A DNA stretch of 50,581 nt, from contig JAEZKL010000161.1 of the NCBI GenBank assembly GCA_023415475.1, forward strand, positions 1 to 50,581, read 5' to 3'. This document shows positions 24,871-33,524 of the stretch, one piece after another (the first letter of the stretch is position 1; the number at the start of each line of letters is the position of its first letter). Made by a program: the position numbers and the translations under genes. The stretch comes from Bacillota bacterium. GTDB lineage: Bacteria > Bacillota > Clostridia > Lachnospirales > Lachnospiraceae. A model generated the notes under the pieces. The model was not told the DNA's origin. It made no database searches and worked only from the letters and a program-made list of their open reading frames with translations.

Positions 24871-25863
24871 ATGATGGATCTTTCAGATAATGTAATGAGC
24901 CACTATAGTCTGGATCCAAATGTTGCGAGAAATTTATCGCATAGTACAATTACAGCCCCTACAATGGAGGCAATTACTCCAAGATGGCTGCTTACCTTCC
25001 TTCCCTGGGTGTCTGTTGAAGCAGGTGTGTATCGGGTAAATCAGGTCAAAAGAAGAAGTGATGATTCTACAATGGAAGTGATGGAGAATCCGGAAATGCT
25101 ACCGAGGGTAATCGCAGATAACTTGAGAGAACGAGATTTGCCGGAGACCTTTACCGATTATGAGGGAGTACCAAGAGAGTATACCTTAAGTTGTGTAAAG
25201 ACACTTCTGAAGATGAACACTCACGTTACGGATATCTTCAATTCCCCCCTTGATCAAAAAGAGCAGGAAATGAGACTCACCATTGAGGCCATGAAGGAAA
25301 GACAGGAATGGGAAATGATAAATAATGAGAATTATGGACTTCTCCATTCTGTATCGCCTCGGATGAGAATTAGATCCAGATTTGGGATACCAATGCCTGA
25401 TGATATGGATGAGCTTTTGGCAAGAGTATGGAAAAAACCTTCCTTCTTTTTGGCACATCCGAGAGCGATTGCTGCGTTCGGAAGAGAATGTACCCGCAGA
25501 GGAGTTCCTCCTGCAACAATGAACATCTTTGGAACCCCTTTTATCACCTGGAGGGGGGTTCCGATTCTGCCCTGTGATAAGCTGTTAATCGATGGTAAGG
25601 CATGTAATATGTCGTCGGCCGGTAAAACAAATATCCTGTTGATGAGAGTCGGAGAGAGAGAGCAAGGAGTAGTTGGCTTACATCAACCCGGAATACCGGA
25701 TGAAGGGATCATCCCAAGCTTATCTATAAAATACGCAGGAATTGATAATAGGGGAATTGCTTCTTATATCTTATCGTTATATTTTGGTACCGCTGTTTTG
25801 TGCGATGATTCATTAGGAATGCTAGAAAATGTAGAGGTAGGATACTATTATGATTACACATAA
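24871..25863 (+). CDS. Family 2A encapsulin shell protein (SrpI-like)
   Basis: A 330-residue shell protein with the HK97 capsid fold of Family 2A encapsulins, which self-assemble into closed protein cages. Diagnostic is the N-terminal stretch NLSHSTITAPTMEAITPRWL and LTFLPWVSVEAGVYRVNQVK, followed by the E-loop/P-domain region and PPATMNIFGTPFITWRGVPI. ATG 24871 (MMDLSDNVM) was chosen because AGAGGTG precedes it, rather than 24826. It overlaps a cysteine desulfurase gene by 14 bases; that enzyme is the known cargo of Family 2A shells, where the cage is thought to take part in sulfur storage. No cyclic-nucleotide-binding domain is seen, which separates it from Family 2B. No phage gene is near, so it is not a prophage capsid. 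Confidence 0.9.
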   Translation: MMDLSDNVMSHYSLDPNVARNLSHSTITAPTMEAITPRWLLTFLPWVSVEAGVYRVNQVKRRSDDSTMEVMENPEMLPRVIADNLRERDLPETFTDYEGVPREYTLSCVKTLLKMNTHVTDIFNSPLDQKEQEMRLTIEAMKERQEWEMINNENYGLLHSVSPRMRIRSRFGIPMPDDMDELLARVWKKPSFFLAHPRAIAAFGRECTRRGVPPATMNIFGTPFITWRGVPILPCDKLLIDGKACNMSSAGKTNILLMRVGEREQGVVGLHQPGIPDEGIIPSLSIKYAGIDNRGIASYILSLYFGTAVLCDDSLGMLENVEVGYYYDYT

Positions 25864-27124
25864 TGGTGAACAGAGTTGGATGATGATGGCCCCTTATTGG
25901 AACAGATGCTTTGATGTTCATTCAATTAGGAAGGATTTTCCGATCCTACATAAGAAAGTGAACGGGAAGTCATTAAATTGGCTTGATAATGGAGCAACCA
26001 CACAAAAACCAAATCAGGTCATCAATTCTTTAGATTATTATTATAGCAACTATAATTCCAATATACATCGAGGGGCACATACCCTCGCAAAGAGTGCGAC
26101 GAAGGCATATGAGGGGGCAAGAGAAAAGGTACAGGAGTTTATAGGAGCCTCATTGGCGGAAGAGATCATCTTTACCCGTGGAACAACAGAGGCAATTAAT
26201 CTGATTGCTGAAAGCTATGGGAATATGAATATTCATGAGGGTGATGAAATTCTGCTTACTGTGATGGAGCATCATTCCAATATCGTACCCTGGCAGAAGC
26301 TGCAGCAGGAAAAGGGAGCAGTGATTAAAGTGATCCCAATCAGCGAGTGCGGAGAAATCCTGCTGGAGGAATACCAAAAGCTCCTTTCGTCGCGTACAAA
26401 AATTGTTGGAATAACTCACGTTTCGAATGTTCTGGGTACGGTTAATCCGGTTCATTGTATGATTGAGATGGCACACTCTTATGGTGCCTGTGTTGTAATT
26501 GATGGAGCACAGTCAATACCACATTTTCCGATCAATGTAAACGAAATGGATGCTGATTTTTATGTCTTCTCCGGACATAAAATGTATGCTCCAACGGGCA
26601 TCGGTGCATTATACGGAAAGAAAGCTCTCTTGGATCGAATGCCTCCTTGGCAAAGAGGTGGAGGCATGATAGGTAATGTCAGCTTTGATCACACGACTTA
26701 TAATCATTTGCCTTACAAATTTGAAGCCGGTACTGGAAACATCGCGGATGCCATAGCTTTAGGGGCAGCCATTGATTATTTAAGAGGAATCGACATGGTG
26801 AGAGTGGAAGAGCATGAAAGAGAATTAACCATGTATGCTATGGAACGACTATCTCAGATACCCAATTTGCATCTGATCGGTACTGCTCCGAATAAAATCA
26901 GTGTATTATCCTTTGTAATCGATGGGATTTCTCCGGAAAGCATAGGGCAATATCTTGATTATGAAGGAATTGCCGTCCGGGCAGGACATCATTGTGCGCA
27001 GCCTGTTCATAGTAACTTCGGCTTAACGAGCTCAGTACGTGCCTCTCTCGGGATATATAATACGAGAGAAGAAGTAGATTGTCTGGCTAACGCAGTACTT
27101 AAAATTGCTAAAATGTATCATTGA
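25850..27124 (+). CDS. SufS-like cysteine desulfurase, encapsulin cargo candidate
   Basis: A 424-residue PLP enzyme that takes sulfur from cysteine to form a persulfide and alanine. The core is SufS/CsdA type: NWLDNGATTQKP, RGAHTLAKSAT, FTRGTTEAINL, VMEHHSNIVPW, the PLP lysine Lys244 (SGHKMYAPTG), catalytic Cys382 (RAGHHCAQP) and Arg397 (SSVRASLG). The start overlaps the shell gene by 14 bases, so the two proteins are made together. Only about 20 residues (MITHNGEQSWMMMAPYWNRC) precede the core, and in-frame TAG stops lie at 25832 and 25838, so no hidden long N-terminal loading domain exists. Packaging may use this short tip or another surface. No SufE/SufU or other Suf gene is next to it. 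Confidence 0.93.
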   Translation: MITHNGEQSWMMMAPYWNRCFDVHSIRKDFPILHKKVNGKSLNWLDNGATTQKPNQVINSLDYYYSNYNSNIHRGAHTLAKSATKAYEGAREKVQEFIGASLAEEIIFTRGTTEAINLIAESYGNMNIHEGDEILLTVMEHHSNIVPWQKLQQEKGAVIKVIPISECGEILLEEYQKLLSSRTKIVGITHVSNVLGTVNPVHCMIEMAHSYGACVVIDGAQSIPHFPINVNEMDADFYVFSGHKMYAPTGIGALYGKKALLDRMPPWQRGGGMIGNVSFDHTTYNHLPYKFEAGTGNIADAIALGAAIDYLRGIDMVRVEEHERELTMYAMERLSQIPNLHLIGTAPNKISVLSFVIDGISPESIGQYLDYEGIAVRAGHHCAQPVHSNFGLTSSVRASLGIYNTREEVDCLANAVLKIAKMYH

Positions 27125-27129
27125 TATAG

Positions 27130-27175
27130 AAAAGCATTGACTTGTCCGGAATGGAACAGAGCCAATGCTTTTTCT
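27130..27175. terminator. Bidirectional terminator between desulfurase and rsmH
   Basis: AAAAGCATTG (27130-27139) pairs with CAATGCTTTT (27163-27172), with T residues on the plus side and the matching A run upstream. It serves both convergent transcripts. Confidence 0.85.
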
Positions 27176-27181
27176 TATATT

Positions 27182-28231
27182 CTATGCTTTGATTGCCCAG
27201 CGCAGCTTAGCAGAACGGGCGCGGCTGTTGGTATTACATTCTTCCGGAGTGGGACGAATGGCATCAGTAGAAATCTCACGGTAGATGCCTTCCCGTAAAT
27301 ATTTCTGAAACGATTTTTTCACAAGGCGGTCTTCACCGGAATGGAAGGATAGGATAGCAACGCGCCCACCCTCTGCGAGAGAGGCAGGGAGCTTTTCTAA
27401 AAATTCATATAACACTTCGAATTCGTTATTTACATCAATTCGTAACGCTTGAAAGCATCGCTGACAGGATTTCTTGATCTCATCATTCCGGGTACTTTCC
27501 GGAATGAATTTTAGAGCATCTGCAATAATTTCCCTTAGTTTGGTAGTGGTAGAGATATCTATCCCTTTCTTTATCTTGGAAGTAATGGCTCTGGCTATCT
27601 CTAAAGCATATGGCTCGTCAGAGTTCTCCCACAGCATACCTTGTAATTCATCCGCAGTGATTGTTCTGAGCCGCTCTGCTGCTGATATTCCTTTGGAAGG
27701 ATTCAATCGAAGATCAAGGGGACCCTCACTCTTAAAGGAGAAGCCTCTGTCGGGATTATCGATCTGCATAGAGGAGACACCTAAATCTGCCAGGATAAAA
27801 TTCAACGGACCTGCTTCGAGCACAACCTGATCGATATCGGAGAAGTTCATTTGCTTTATAGCTATTATTTCAGGGCCGTAGCCCAAGTCTTCTAAGCGTT
27901 TTTTGGTTCTCGGTAATTCGATGGGGTCCACATCGGTTGCATATAAATGACCTTTAAAATTAAGACACTTTAGCATCTCCAGAGTGTGACCCCCATAACC
28001 CAGTGTAGCGTCAAGACCGATCTGCCCGGGAGTAATTTGCAGAAATTCTAATATTTCATTCACACAAATCGAACGATGCATACCGGCAGGTGTATTACCT
28101 TTTTGTATGACCTTAGCTACAGTATCTGCATATTTCTCGGGTTGTAATTCTTTATATTTCTGATCATAGGCCTTGGGATGAGTACCTTTATACCGAACCC
28201 GCCGCTGATGCTTTTGTTCTTGATTATCCAT
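27182..28231 (-). CDS. rsmH: RsmH-type 16S rRNA (cytosine-N4) methyltransferase, extended N-terminus
   Basis: A 349-residue SAM-dependent methyltransferase of the RsmH/MraW family, which methylates C1402 in the decoding centre of 16S rRNA. Motifs include GLDATLGYGGHTLEMLK (SAM loop), ADLGVSSMQIDNPDRGFSFK, PLDLRLNP, FQALRIDVNNE and AILSFHSGEDRLVK, plus the Ser/Arg-rich NSRARSAKLRWA end. It carries about 45 extra N-terminal residues (RRVRYKGTHPKAYDQKYKEL) before the usual start of homology (HRSICVNEIL). The usual rsmH lies in the dcw cell-division cluster beside ftsL; this one stands alone between other genes, so it is either a paralogue or a relocated version. Confidence 0.88.
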   Translation of the reverse strand: MDNQEQKHQRRVRYKGTHPKAYDQKYKELQPEKYADTVAKVIQKGNTPAGMHRSICVNEILEFLQITPGQIGLDATLGYGGHTLEMLKCLNFKGHLYATDVDPIELPRTKKRLEDLGYGPEIIAIKQMNFSDIDQVVLEAGPLNFILADLGVSSMQIDNPDRGFSFKSEGPLDLRLNPSKGISAAERLRTITADELQGMLWENSDEPYALEIARAITSKIKKGIDISTTTKLREIIADALKFIPESTRNDEIKKSCQRCFQALRIDVNNEFEVLYEFLEKLPASLAEGGRVAILSFHSGEDRLVKKSFQKYLREGIYREISTDAIRPTPEECNTNSRARSAKLRWAIKA

Positions 28232-28414
28232 TGAAATTCCTACCTTTTATTTTTTATTTATTCTTGAAATATATAATACCAAATACAAAATATAAAAGCA
28301 AATGATTAGCGAATCAGGTAATAATTGATCGAATATTGAAAACAAGAAGAGTTTCTGTTAAAATGAAAATATTAACAAGAAAGGTTATAATGCTCTTCAT
28401 TATAAAAGGCAAAT

Positions 28415-31165
28415 ATGATATACGGTGTTATTTATTTAGTAAGTTTTTTAATTAGTATTATATTGATCATTTTTTTATTAAGATGCAGTAAAGTTGATAT
28501 ATCACGAAGATTATTGATGATGACTTTGTTAGTATCCTTCTGGATTTTGATGGAGACATTGAGTTTTGTCGTGCCTACAGGATGGGTGCTGGTATTTCAG
28601 CAATTGAAATACATCGGTGTAATTCTTGTACCACCTACGTTAATGATAGCTTCCGTAGTTTTTAATAAAAGAAATAAAAAATTGAAGCTATTGGAACATG
28701 TTTTAATCTTTTTCATACCGGCTATGTCACTCATTTCTGTTTTTACGGGATATATACCATTTCCATTTTTGACCAATCCTGAAGTGCATATTCAAAATGG
28801 AGTACCAATATATACTTATACTAAAAGTATCGGTTTTTTTGTTAACGCAATTTATTCCTACCTTCTTATTCTGATTTCCAGCTGTTTGCTTTTCATCCGG
28901 TCCATTCATTCTCCTAAGATTTATCGGACGCAAAGCCTGTTTGTTTTCGCGGGATGTACATCATCGTTTATCATCAATTTGCTGTTTATTACCCGGAAGG
29001 TATTTATTATTCCGATCGATACAACACCGATTTTTATACTAATTACCCTCATGATATTTTATTGGGGAGTATATGATTTGCCAAAAACTATGATAGTACC
29101 CTATGCCAGAGATCTGGTCATTGAAAATATAAAGGAGCTGCTCTTTGTTCTAGATAATAATGAATGCATTATTGATGTCAATCCGAAAACTTTGGAATTC
29201 TTACAGCTTCATGCTGACCAAGAATTAAAGAAAGTAAAACTTAAATCGAAATTAATCGGTATGAGTATTTATGATGTTATAAAGCACATACCGGATATTA
29301 AAGAATTATCCCTGCCTTTGGAGATAAATAAGGATAACACTCTGATAATGGAGAAGGACGGCCGTAAACTTTATTATATCATCAAAGCCGAAGAAATCTA
29401 TGATTTGGATAAGCTAAAGATTGGTAAGCTATACTTGTTTCATGACTTAACACAGATAAAAGAACAACTGAACAGTCTGATGAAACTAAACGAGGAACTC
29501 GTTATTTCAGATAAAATTATTGATGAAGCAATTGAAGGCATTGTTATCACAGATGCTAAGAATTCCATTATACGGGTGAACGAATCAATGCTGAGAATGT
29601 CCGGCTATGGGGAAGAGGACTTACTTGGCCAGAATCCAAGAATCTTAAAATCGGATTATCATGATGCCAAGTATTATCAGCAAATGTGGCAGCAAATCAG
29701 TACAAAAGGCTTTTGGGAAGGTGAGATATGGGATAGACGGCAAACAGGCGAGGTATATCCCAAATGGATGTCTATTACGACAATTAAGCATTCGAACGGG
29801 AACGTGACTAATTACATCGGAATATCCTCGGATATCACAAAAATGAAGAAAGCAGAACAAGATATTCATCTTCTTGCGTACTATGATTCCTTGACAGGAA
29901 TTCCAAATAGGACATTGTTCTATGATCGTCTGAATTTAGCTTTAAGCAGAGCAAAGAGAAATAATTCATGCGTTGCATTATGCTACATGGATATTGACCG
30001 GTTTAAGCTGATTAATGATTCCCTGGGACATGACGCCGGAGATATGCTGCTTATCGAAGTATCGAAACGATTGCAATTTATAATTCCAGAAGAAAATATG
30101 CTGTCCAGGTTAGGAGGAGATGAATTTACCCTCTTAATTGAAGGAAAAAATTGCTCGGAGGATGCTGCGGGTATTGCCGAAAAAATTATAAGAGAGATTA
30201 GCAAGCCTATCTTATTAAAGGGAAATGAAGTCTCTGTCGGAATAAGCATTGGGATAGCTATTGCACCTCATGACGATACAACCTTAGAAGGAATTATTCG
30301 TAAAGCGGATAGCGCTATGTATCATGCCAAAGAAACAGGAAGAGGTAAATATGTATTCTCATCAGCAGAGATTGAGAAGAGAAATCAAGAACAGCTGGAG
30401 CTGCAGATCAGATTGAAGAAGGCGCTTCAAAATATGGAATTTGAATTGTTTTTGCAGCCACAGCTTTCGTTTACCGGTCATAATTATCAAATTATCGGAG
30501 CTGAAGCTCTGATACGTTGGAACAGCGAGGGGACCATCATACCACCGGGTAAATTTATACCGGCGGCGGAAGAAAACGGCCTGATTCTACCAATAAGCAA
30601 CTGGATTGCTACAGAAATTTTCGAAATTGATAGGATACTTAAGGAAAACGGTATCAATATAAAACTAGCTATTAATGTGTCTATAAAGCAGTTTGAGAAT
30701 AAGGATTTTATAAAGCTCCTGCAAAAGCTGCTGGAGGAATATTCTGCTCAGAATATTCAATTGGTTCTAGAGATTACGGAAAGCATGTTCATCAATGACC
30801 TCACTCACGCAATCGAGTATTTGGAGGAAATGAAAGCACTCGGTATCAGTATCGCACTGGATGACTTTGGGACAGGATTTTCTTCCTTAAGCTACTTGAC
30901 AAGACTTCCCATTGATTACCTGAAGATCGACCGGTCTTTTGTCAGCAGGCTGGATGATATTCAAAACAGGAATCTTACTTATTCCATTATATCCATGGCA
31001 AAGACTCTAAACCTGAAAACATTAGCAGAGGGAGTTGAGACACTGGATCAAGCGGAAAAGCTGGTAGAAAAGGATTGCGATGAACTTCAGGGTTATTACT
31101 TCAGTAAACCAATCCCGGTGAATGACTTTATCGCTTTCCATCATCAATGGAACAGTAATAACTAA
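28415..31165 (+). CDS. 7TM-PAS-GGDEF-EAL cyclic-di-GMP signalling protein
   Basis: A 916-residue membrane sensor. Seven N-terminal helices (about residues 2-220) match the 7TM region seen in some histidine kinases. Then come two PAS-type regions (about 235-345 and 365-480; the second has GIVITDAKNSIIRVNESMLR and the PAC end NYIGISSDITKMKKAE). A GGDEF domain follows with an intact active site (SRLGGDEFTLLIE, about 567) and an EAL domain with AEALIRWN, LEITES, LDDFGTGFSSLSYL, LKIDRSFV and AEGVET. Both catalytic sets look complete, so it could make and degrade c-di-GMP. The RxxD inhibitory site before GGDEF reads IPEEN and is absent. It is a single gene closed by a terminator. Confidence 0.92.
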   Translation: MIYGVIYLVSFLISIILIIFLLRCSKVDISRRLLMMTLLVSFWILMETLSFVVPTGWVLVFQQLKYIGVILVPPTLMIASVVFNKRNKKLKLLEHVLIFFIPAMSLISVFTGYIPFPFLTNPEVHIQNGVPIYTYTKSIGFFVNAIYSYLLILISSCLLFIRSIHSPKIYRTQSLFVFAGCTSSFIINLLFITRKVFIIPIDTTPIFILITLMIFYWGVYDLPKTMIVPYARDLVIENIKELLFVLDNNECIIDVNPKTLEFLQLHADQELKKVKLKSKLIGMSIYDVIKHIPDIKELSLPLEINKDNTLIMEKDGRKLYYIIKAEEIYDLDKLKIGKLYLFHDLTQIKEQLNSLMKLNEELVISDKIIDEAIEGIVITDAKNSIIRVNESMLRMSGYGEEDLLGQNPRILKSDYHDAKYYQQMWQQISTKGFWEGEIWDRRQTGEVYPKWMSITTIKHSNGNVTNYIGISSDITKMKKAEQDIHLLAYYDSLTGIPNRTLFYDRLNLALSRAKRNNSCVALCYMDIDRFKLINDSLGHDAGDMLLIEVSKRLQFIIPEENMLSRLGGDEFTLLIEGKNCSEDAAGIAEKIIREISKPILLKGNEVSVGISIGIAIAPHDDTTLEGIIRKADSAMYHAKETGRGKYVFSSAEIEKRNQEQLELQIRLKKALQNMEFELFLQPQLSFTGHNYQIIGAEALIRWNSEGTIIPPGKFIPAAEENGLILPISNWIATEIFEIDRILKENGINIKLAINVSIKQFENKDFIKLLQKLLEEYSAQNIQLVLEITESMFINDLTHAIEYLEEMKALGISIALDDFGTGFSSLSYLTRLPIDYLKIDRSFVSRLDDIQNRNLTYSIISMAKTLNLKTLAEGVETLDQAEKLVEKDCDELQGYYFSKPIPVNDFIAFHHQWNSNN

Positions 31166-31184
31166 AAATAAATCGCTGAATTTG

Positions 31185-31222
31185 GCCCGGTTCTGGAACC
31201 TACAGAGCCGGGCTCTTTTTTT
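31185..31222 (+). terminator. Rho-independent terminator after the GGDEF-EAL gene
   Basis: GCCCGG (31185-31190) pairs with CCGGGC (31208-31213), with CTG/CAG inside, followed by TCTTTTTTT. Confidence 0.9.
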
Positions 31223-31256
31223 ATTGTTTCATTTTTCAAATTCTTTTAATACGAAC

Positions 31257-31275
31257 AATAATGATAATCAATCTC
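31257..31275. promoter_or_regulatory. Fur box upstream of siderophore uptake operon
   Basis: The 19 bases AATAATGATAATCAATCTC match the classic Fur consensus GATAATGATAATCATTATC at 16 of 19 positions. A TTGACA lies at 31283-31288. The site should mediate iron-dependent repression of the genes from 31429 on. Confidence 0.75.
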
Positions 31276-31428
31276 AAAAAGCTTGACAAAATGATTTTTA
31301 TATAATAGACTAATTCCGTTGCTTAAGTAAAACCAATTTATGAAAATATATGTAATCAGAAAATTGCAGATACTTTATTGAGTTAACTCTGTATTGCCGA
31401 TTATATTAACATCAAAAGGAGTGTACAT

Positions 31429-32529
31429 ATGAAATTCAACAAGATTAGCATTATTGTAATAGCATTCACCTTATTCTTAACAGCTTGTTCTAACGAGGCA
31501 AAGACACCTTCCAAGGAACCGGGAGCAGCAGCTTCTTCTGAGGTTACCGAAACACCGGTTACCGAAACGCCGATAGAGGAGTCTACTTCAGCCGAGCCTT
31601 CGACAGAAGTGTCAGTGCAATATCCGATTACGATTAAGCATGCTTTCGGTGAAACTATCTTAAATGAAAAGCCGGAGCGGATAGCTACCATCTCCTGGGG
31701 AAATCAAGATGTTCCCTTAGCACTGGGTGTAGTACCGGTTGGTGTATCGCAGGCTAACTACGGTGTAATCGATGGTAGTGGCTTGTTACCGTGGACGTTA
31801 GAGGGCTTTAAGAGCCTGGGAGTTGATAATCCTGTGATTTTCAATGATACTGACGGTTTGAATTATGAAGCAATCAGCGATGCCGCACCCGATGTCATCC
31901 TGGCGGCATACTCAGGAATTACACAGGAGGAATTTGATTTATTATCTGCAATTGCTCCGGTTGTAGCATATCCTACACTTGCATGGCAGACCTATTGGCG
32001 TGATCAGATTATAATGGATGCGACCGGTATGGGCATGAAAGCAGAAGGAGAGCAATTGGTTTCAGAGCTGGAACAGCTTATCGTAGAGAAGACAGCGCAG
32101 TATCCACAGATAGCCGGAAAGACAGCAGCCTTTTTCTACTTCAATCCCACCGATTTAGGTAAGTTCTATATCTATCTTCCGACTGATCCGCGTGCAGCGT
32201 ATCTTACTGACCTGGGGATGGAGTTCCCGGAAAGTGTATTAAAGTTATCAGAGGACAGTGCCAGCTTTGCGCTTGAACTCAGCGCGGAAAATGTAGATAT
32301 ACTCAAGGATATCGATATCATTATCGCATACGGTGATGCTGCACTACTGGAAGCTTTGAAGGCTGATCCGTTGGTTGGTACCATTCCTGCCGTTCAGAGG
32401 GGCTCTGTGGCTTTGATTACAGACGGGACACCTCTTGCAGCCTCCGGTACTCCCAGTGCATTATCCATTCCCGCTACAATCGATGAATATCTGAACTTAA
32501 TCGGAGAGGCAGCTGATAAAGCAGAATGA
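31429..32529 (+). CDS. Iron-siderophore ABC transporter substrate-binding lipoprotein
   Basis: A 366-residue lipoprotein with lipobox FLTAC (Cys20) and a Thr/Glu/Ser-rich linker. The mature part is a helical-backbone binding protein of the FepB/FhuD class: ITIKHAFGETILNEKPERIA at the start, ATISWGNQDVPLALGVVPVG, the AAPDVILAAYSGI region and the C-terminal lobe with DIDIIIAYGDAALLE. It captures ferric siderophores outside the membrane for the FecCD/FecE-type importer encoded next. It overlaps the first permease gene by 4 bases (ATGA). It is preceded by a good Fur box, so iron repression is expected. The specific siderophore is unknown. Confidence 0.92.
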   Translation: MKFNKISIIVIAFTLFLTACSNEAKTPSKEPGAAASSEVTETPVTETPIEESTSAEPSTEVSVQYPITIKHAFGETILNEKPERIATISWGNQDVPLALGVVPVGVSQANYGVIDGSGLLPWTLEGFKSLGVDNPVIFNDTDGLNYEAISDAAPDVILAAYSGITQEEFDLLSAIAPVVAYPTLAWQTYWRDQIIMDATGMGMKAEGEQLVSELEQLIVEKTAQYPQIAGKTAAFFYFNPTDLGKFYIYLPTDPRAAYLTDLGMEFPESVLKLSEDSASFALELSAENVDILKDIDIIIAYGDAALLEALKADPLVGTIPAVQRGSVALITDGTPLAASGTPSALSIPATIDEYLNLIGEAADKAE

Positions 32530-33524
32530 AATTCACAAAAACAATGATTATTATAATAAGCAGTATTCTTGGTATCGCGCTGTGTGTGACAGCCTCATTG
32601 GCCTTCGGAGCACGTAATATAGATTTTGCAGAGGTAATGAACGCATTGTTTCACGCTGACAGTACATCCTTTGAAGCGATCGTAGTACGGGAACGAATAC
32701 CACGAACTGTATTCAGTCTGATTGCCGGAGCTGCACTTGGAGTCTCCGGCGCTCTGATGCAGGCAATCACACGAAATCCAATTGCAGATCCCAGTATACT
32801 GGGGGTTAATACCGGTGCTTCCTTGTTTGTGGTAAGCGGAATTGCGTTCTTTCATATCAATTCCGCAGGCCAATACATATGGTTCGCTTTAGTAGGTGCT
32901 GCTGTAACCGCAGTCTTTGTCTACGGAGTCGGTTCCCTTGGATCAGGAGGTGCGACCCCAATCAAGCTGGCCCTGGCAGGCGCTGCAACCAGTGCGGCAT
33001 TATCCTCTCTGGTTAGTGCGGTCATCCTTCCCAGAACCGAGGTAATGAATGCGTTTCGTTTCTGGCAGGTAGGAAGTGTCAGTGGTGCAACGTGGGAGGG
33101 AATTATAACGGTTTCTCCCTTTCTGATCATTGGTATCCTGATGGGACTTCTGGCTACTCCGGCACTCAATGCGCTGGCTTTGGGAGATGATGTGGCTACC
33201 GGATTAGGGGTACGAACAGGACTGATTCGCGTGGTTAGTGCGGTTGCCGGTGTGCTGTTATGTGGGGCGACTACTGCACTGGCAGGACCCATCGGATTTG
33301 TCGGGCTAATGATTCCACATACTATGCGCCTTATATTTGGCCCAAATCTACGGCTTATTGTCCCAATGTCAGCTGTCGGAGGAGCAATGCTCTTAACGAT
33401 TTCTGATATTGTCGGAAGACTGATCGGTAAACCGGGTGAGCTTGAGGCCGGGATTATTACAGCATTTTTTGGGGCTCCAATTCTGATCATTATTGCAATG
33501 AGAGCGAAGGTACGATCGATATGA
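32526..33524 (+). CDS. FecCD family siderophore permease, first subunit
   Basis: A 332-residue integral membrane permease of the BtuC/FhuB/FecCD type with about ten helices. Family blocks are RIPRTVFSLIAGAALGVSGA, LMQAITRNPIADPSILGVNT, TTALAGPIGFVGLMIPHTMR (cytoplasmic loop touching the ATPase) and the final GELEAGIITAFFGAPILIII. It starts at an ATGA overlap with the binding-protein gene and ends in another ATGA overlap with the second permease, so the operon is tightly coupled. It forms a heterodimer with the next gene product. Confidence 0.94.
   Translation: MKFTKTMIIIISSILGIALCVTASLAFGARNIDFAEVMNALFHADSTSFEAIVVRERIPRTVFSLIAGAALGVSGALMQAITRNPIADPSILGVNTGASLFVVSGIAFFHINSAGQYIWFALVGAAVTAVFVYGVGSLGSGGATPIKLALAGAATSAALSSLVSAVILPRTEVMNAFRFWQVGSVSGATWEGIITVSPFLIIGILMGLLATPALNALALGDDVATGLGVRTGLIRVVSAVAGVLLCGATTALAGPIGFVGLMIPHTMRLIFGPNLRLIVPMSAVGGAMLLTISDIVGRLIGKPGELEAGIITAFFGAPILIIIAMRAKVRSI

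Noticed and set aside
24871..25863. Phage major capsid protein (HK97 fold), hence a prophage
   Set aside because: No terminase, portal, protease, tail or integrase gene is near, and the partner is a cysteine desulfurase; a Family 2A encapsulin explains both genes.
31283..31306. TTGACA plus TATAAT as promoter of the siderophore operon
   Set aside because: The two boxes are only 12 bases apart, too close for a normal promoter; one of them may be used with another partner, so no promoter was called.
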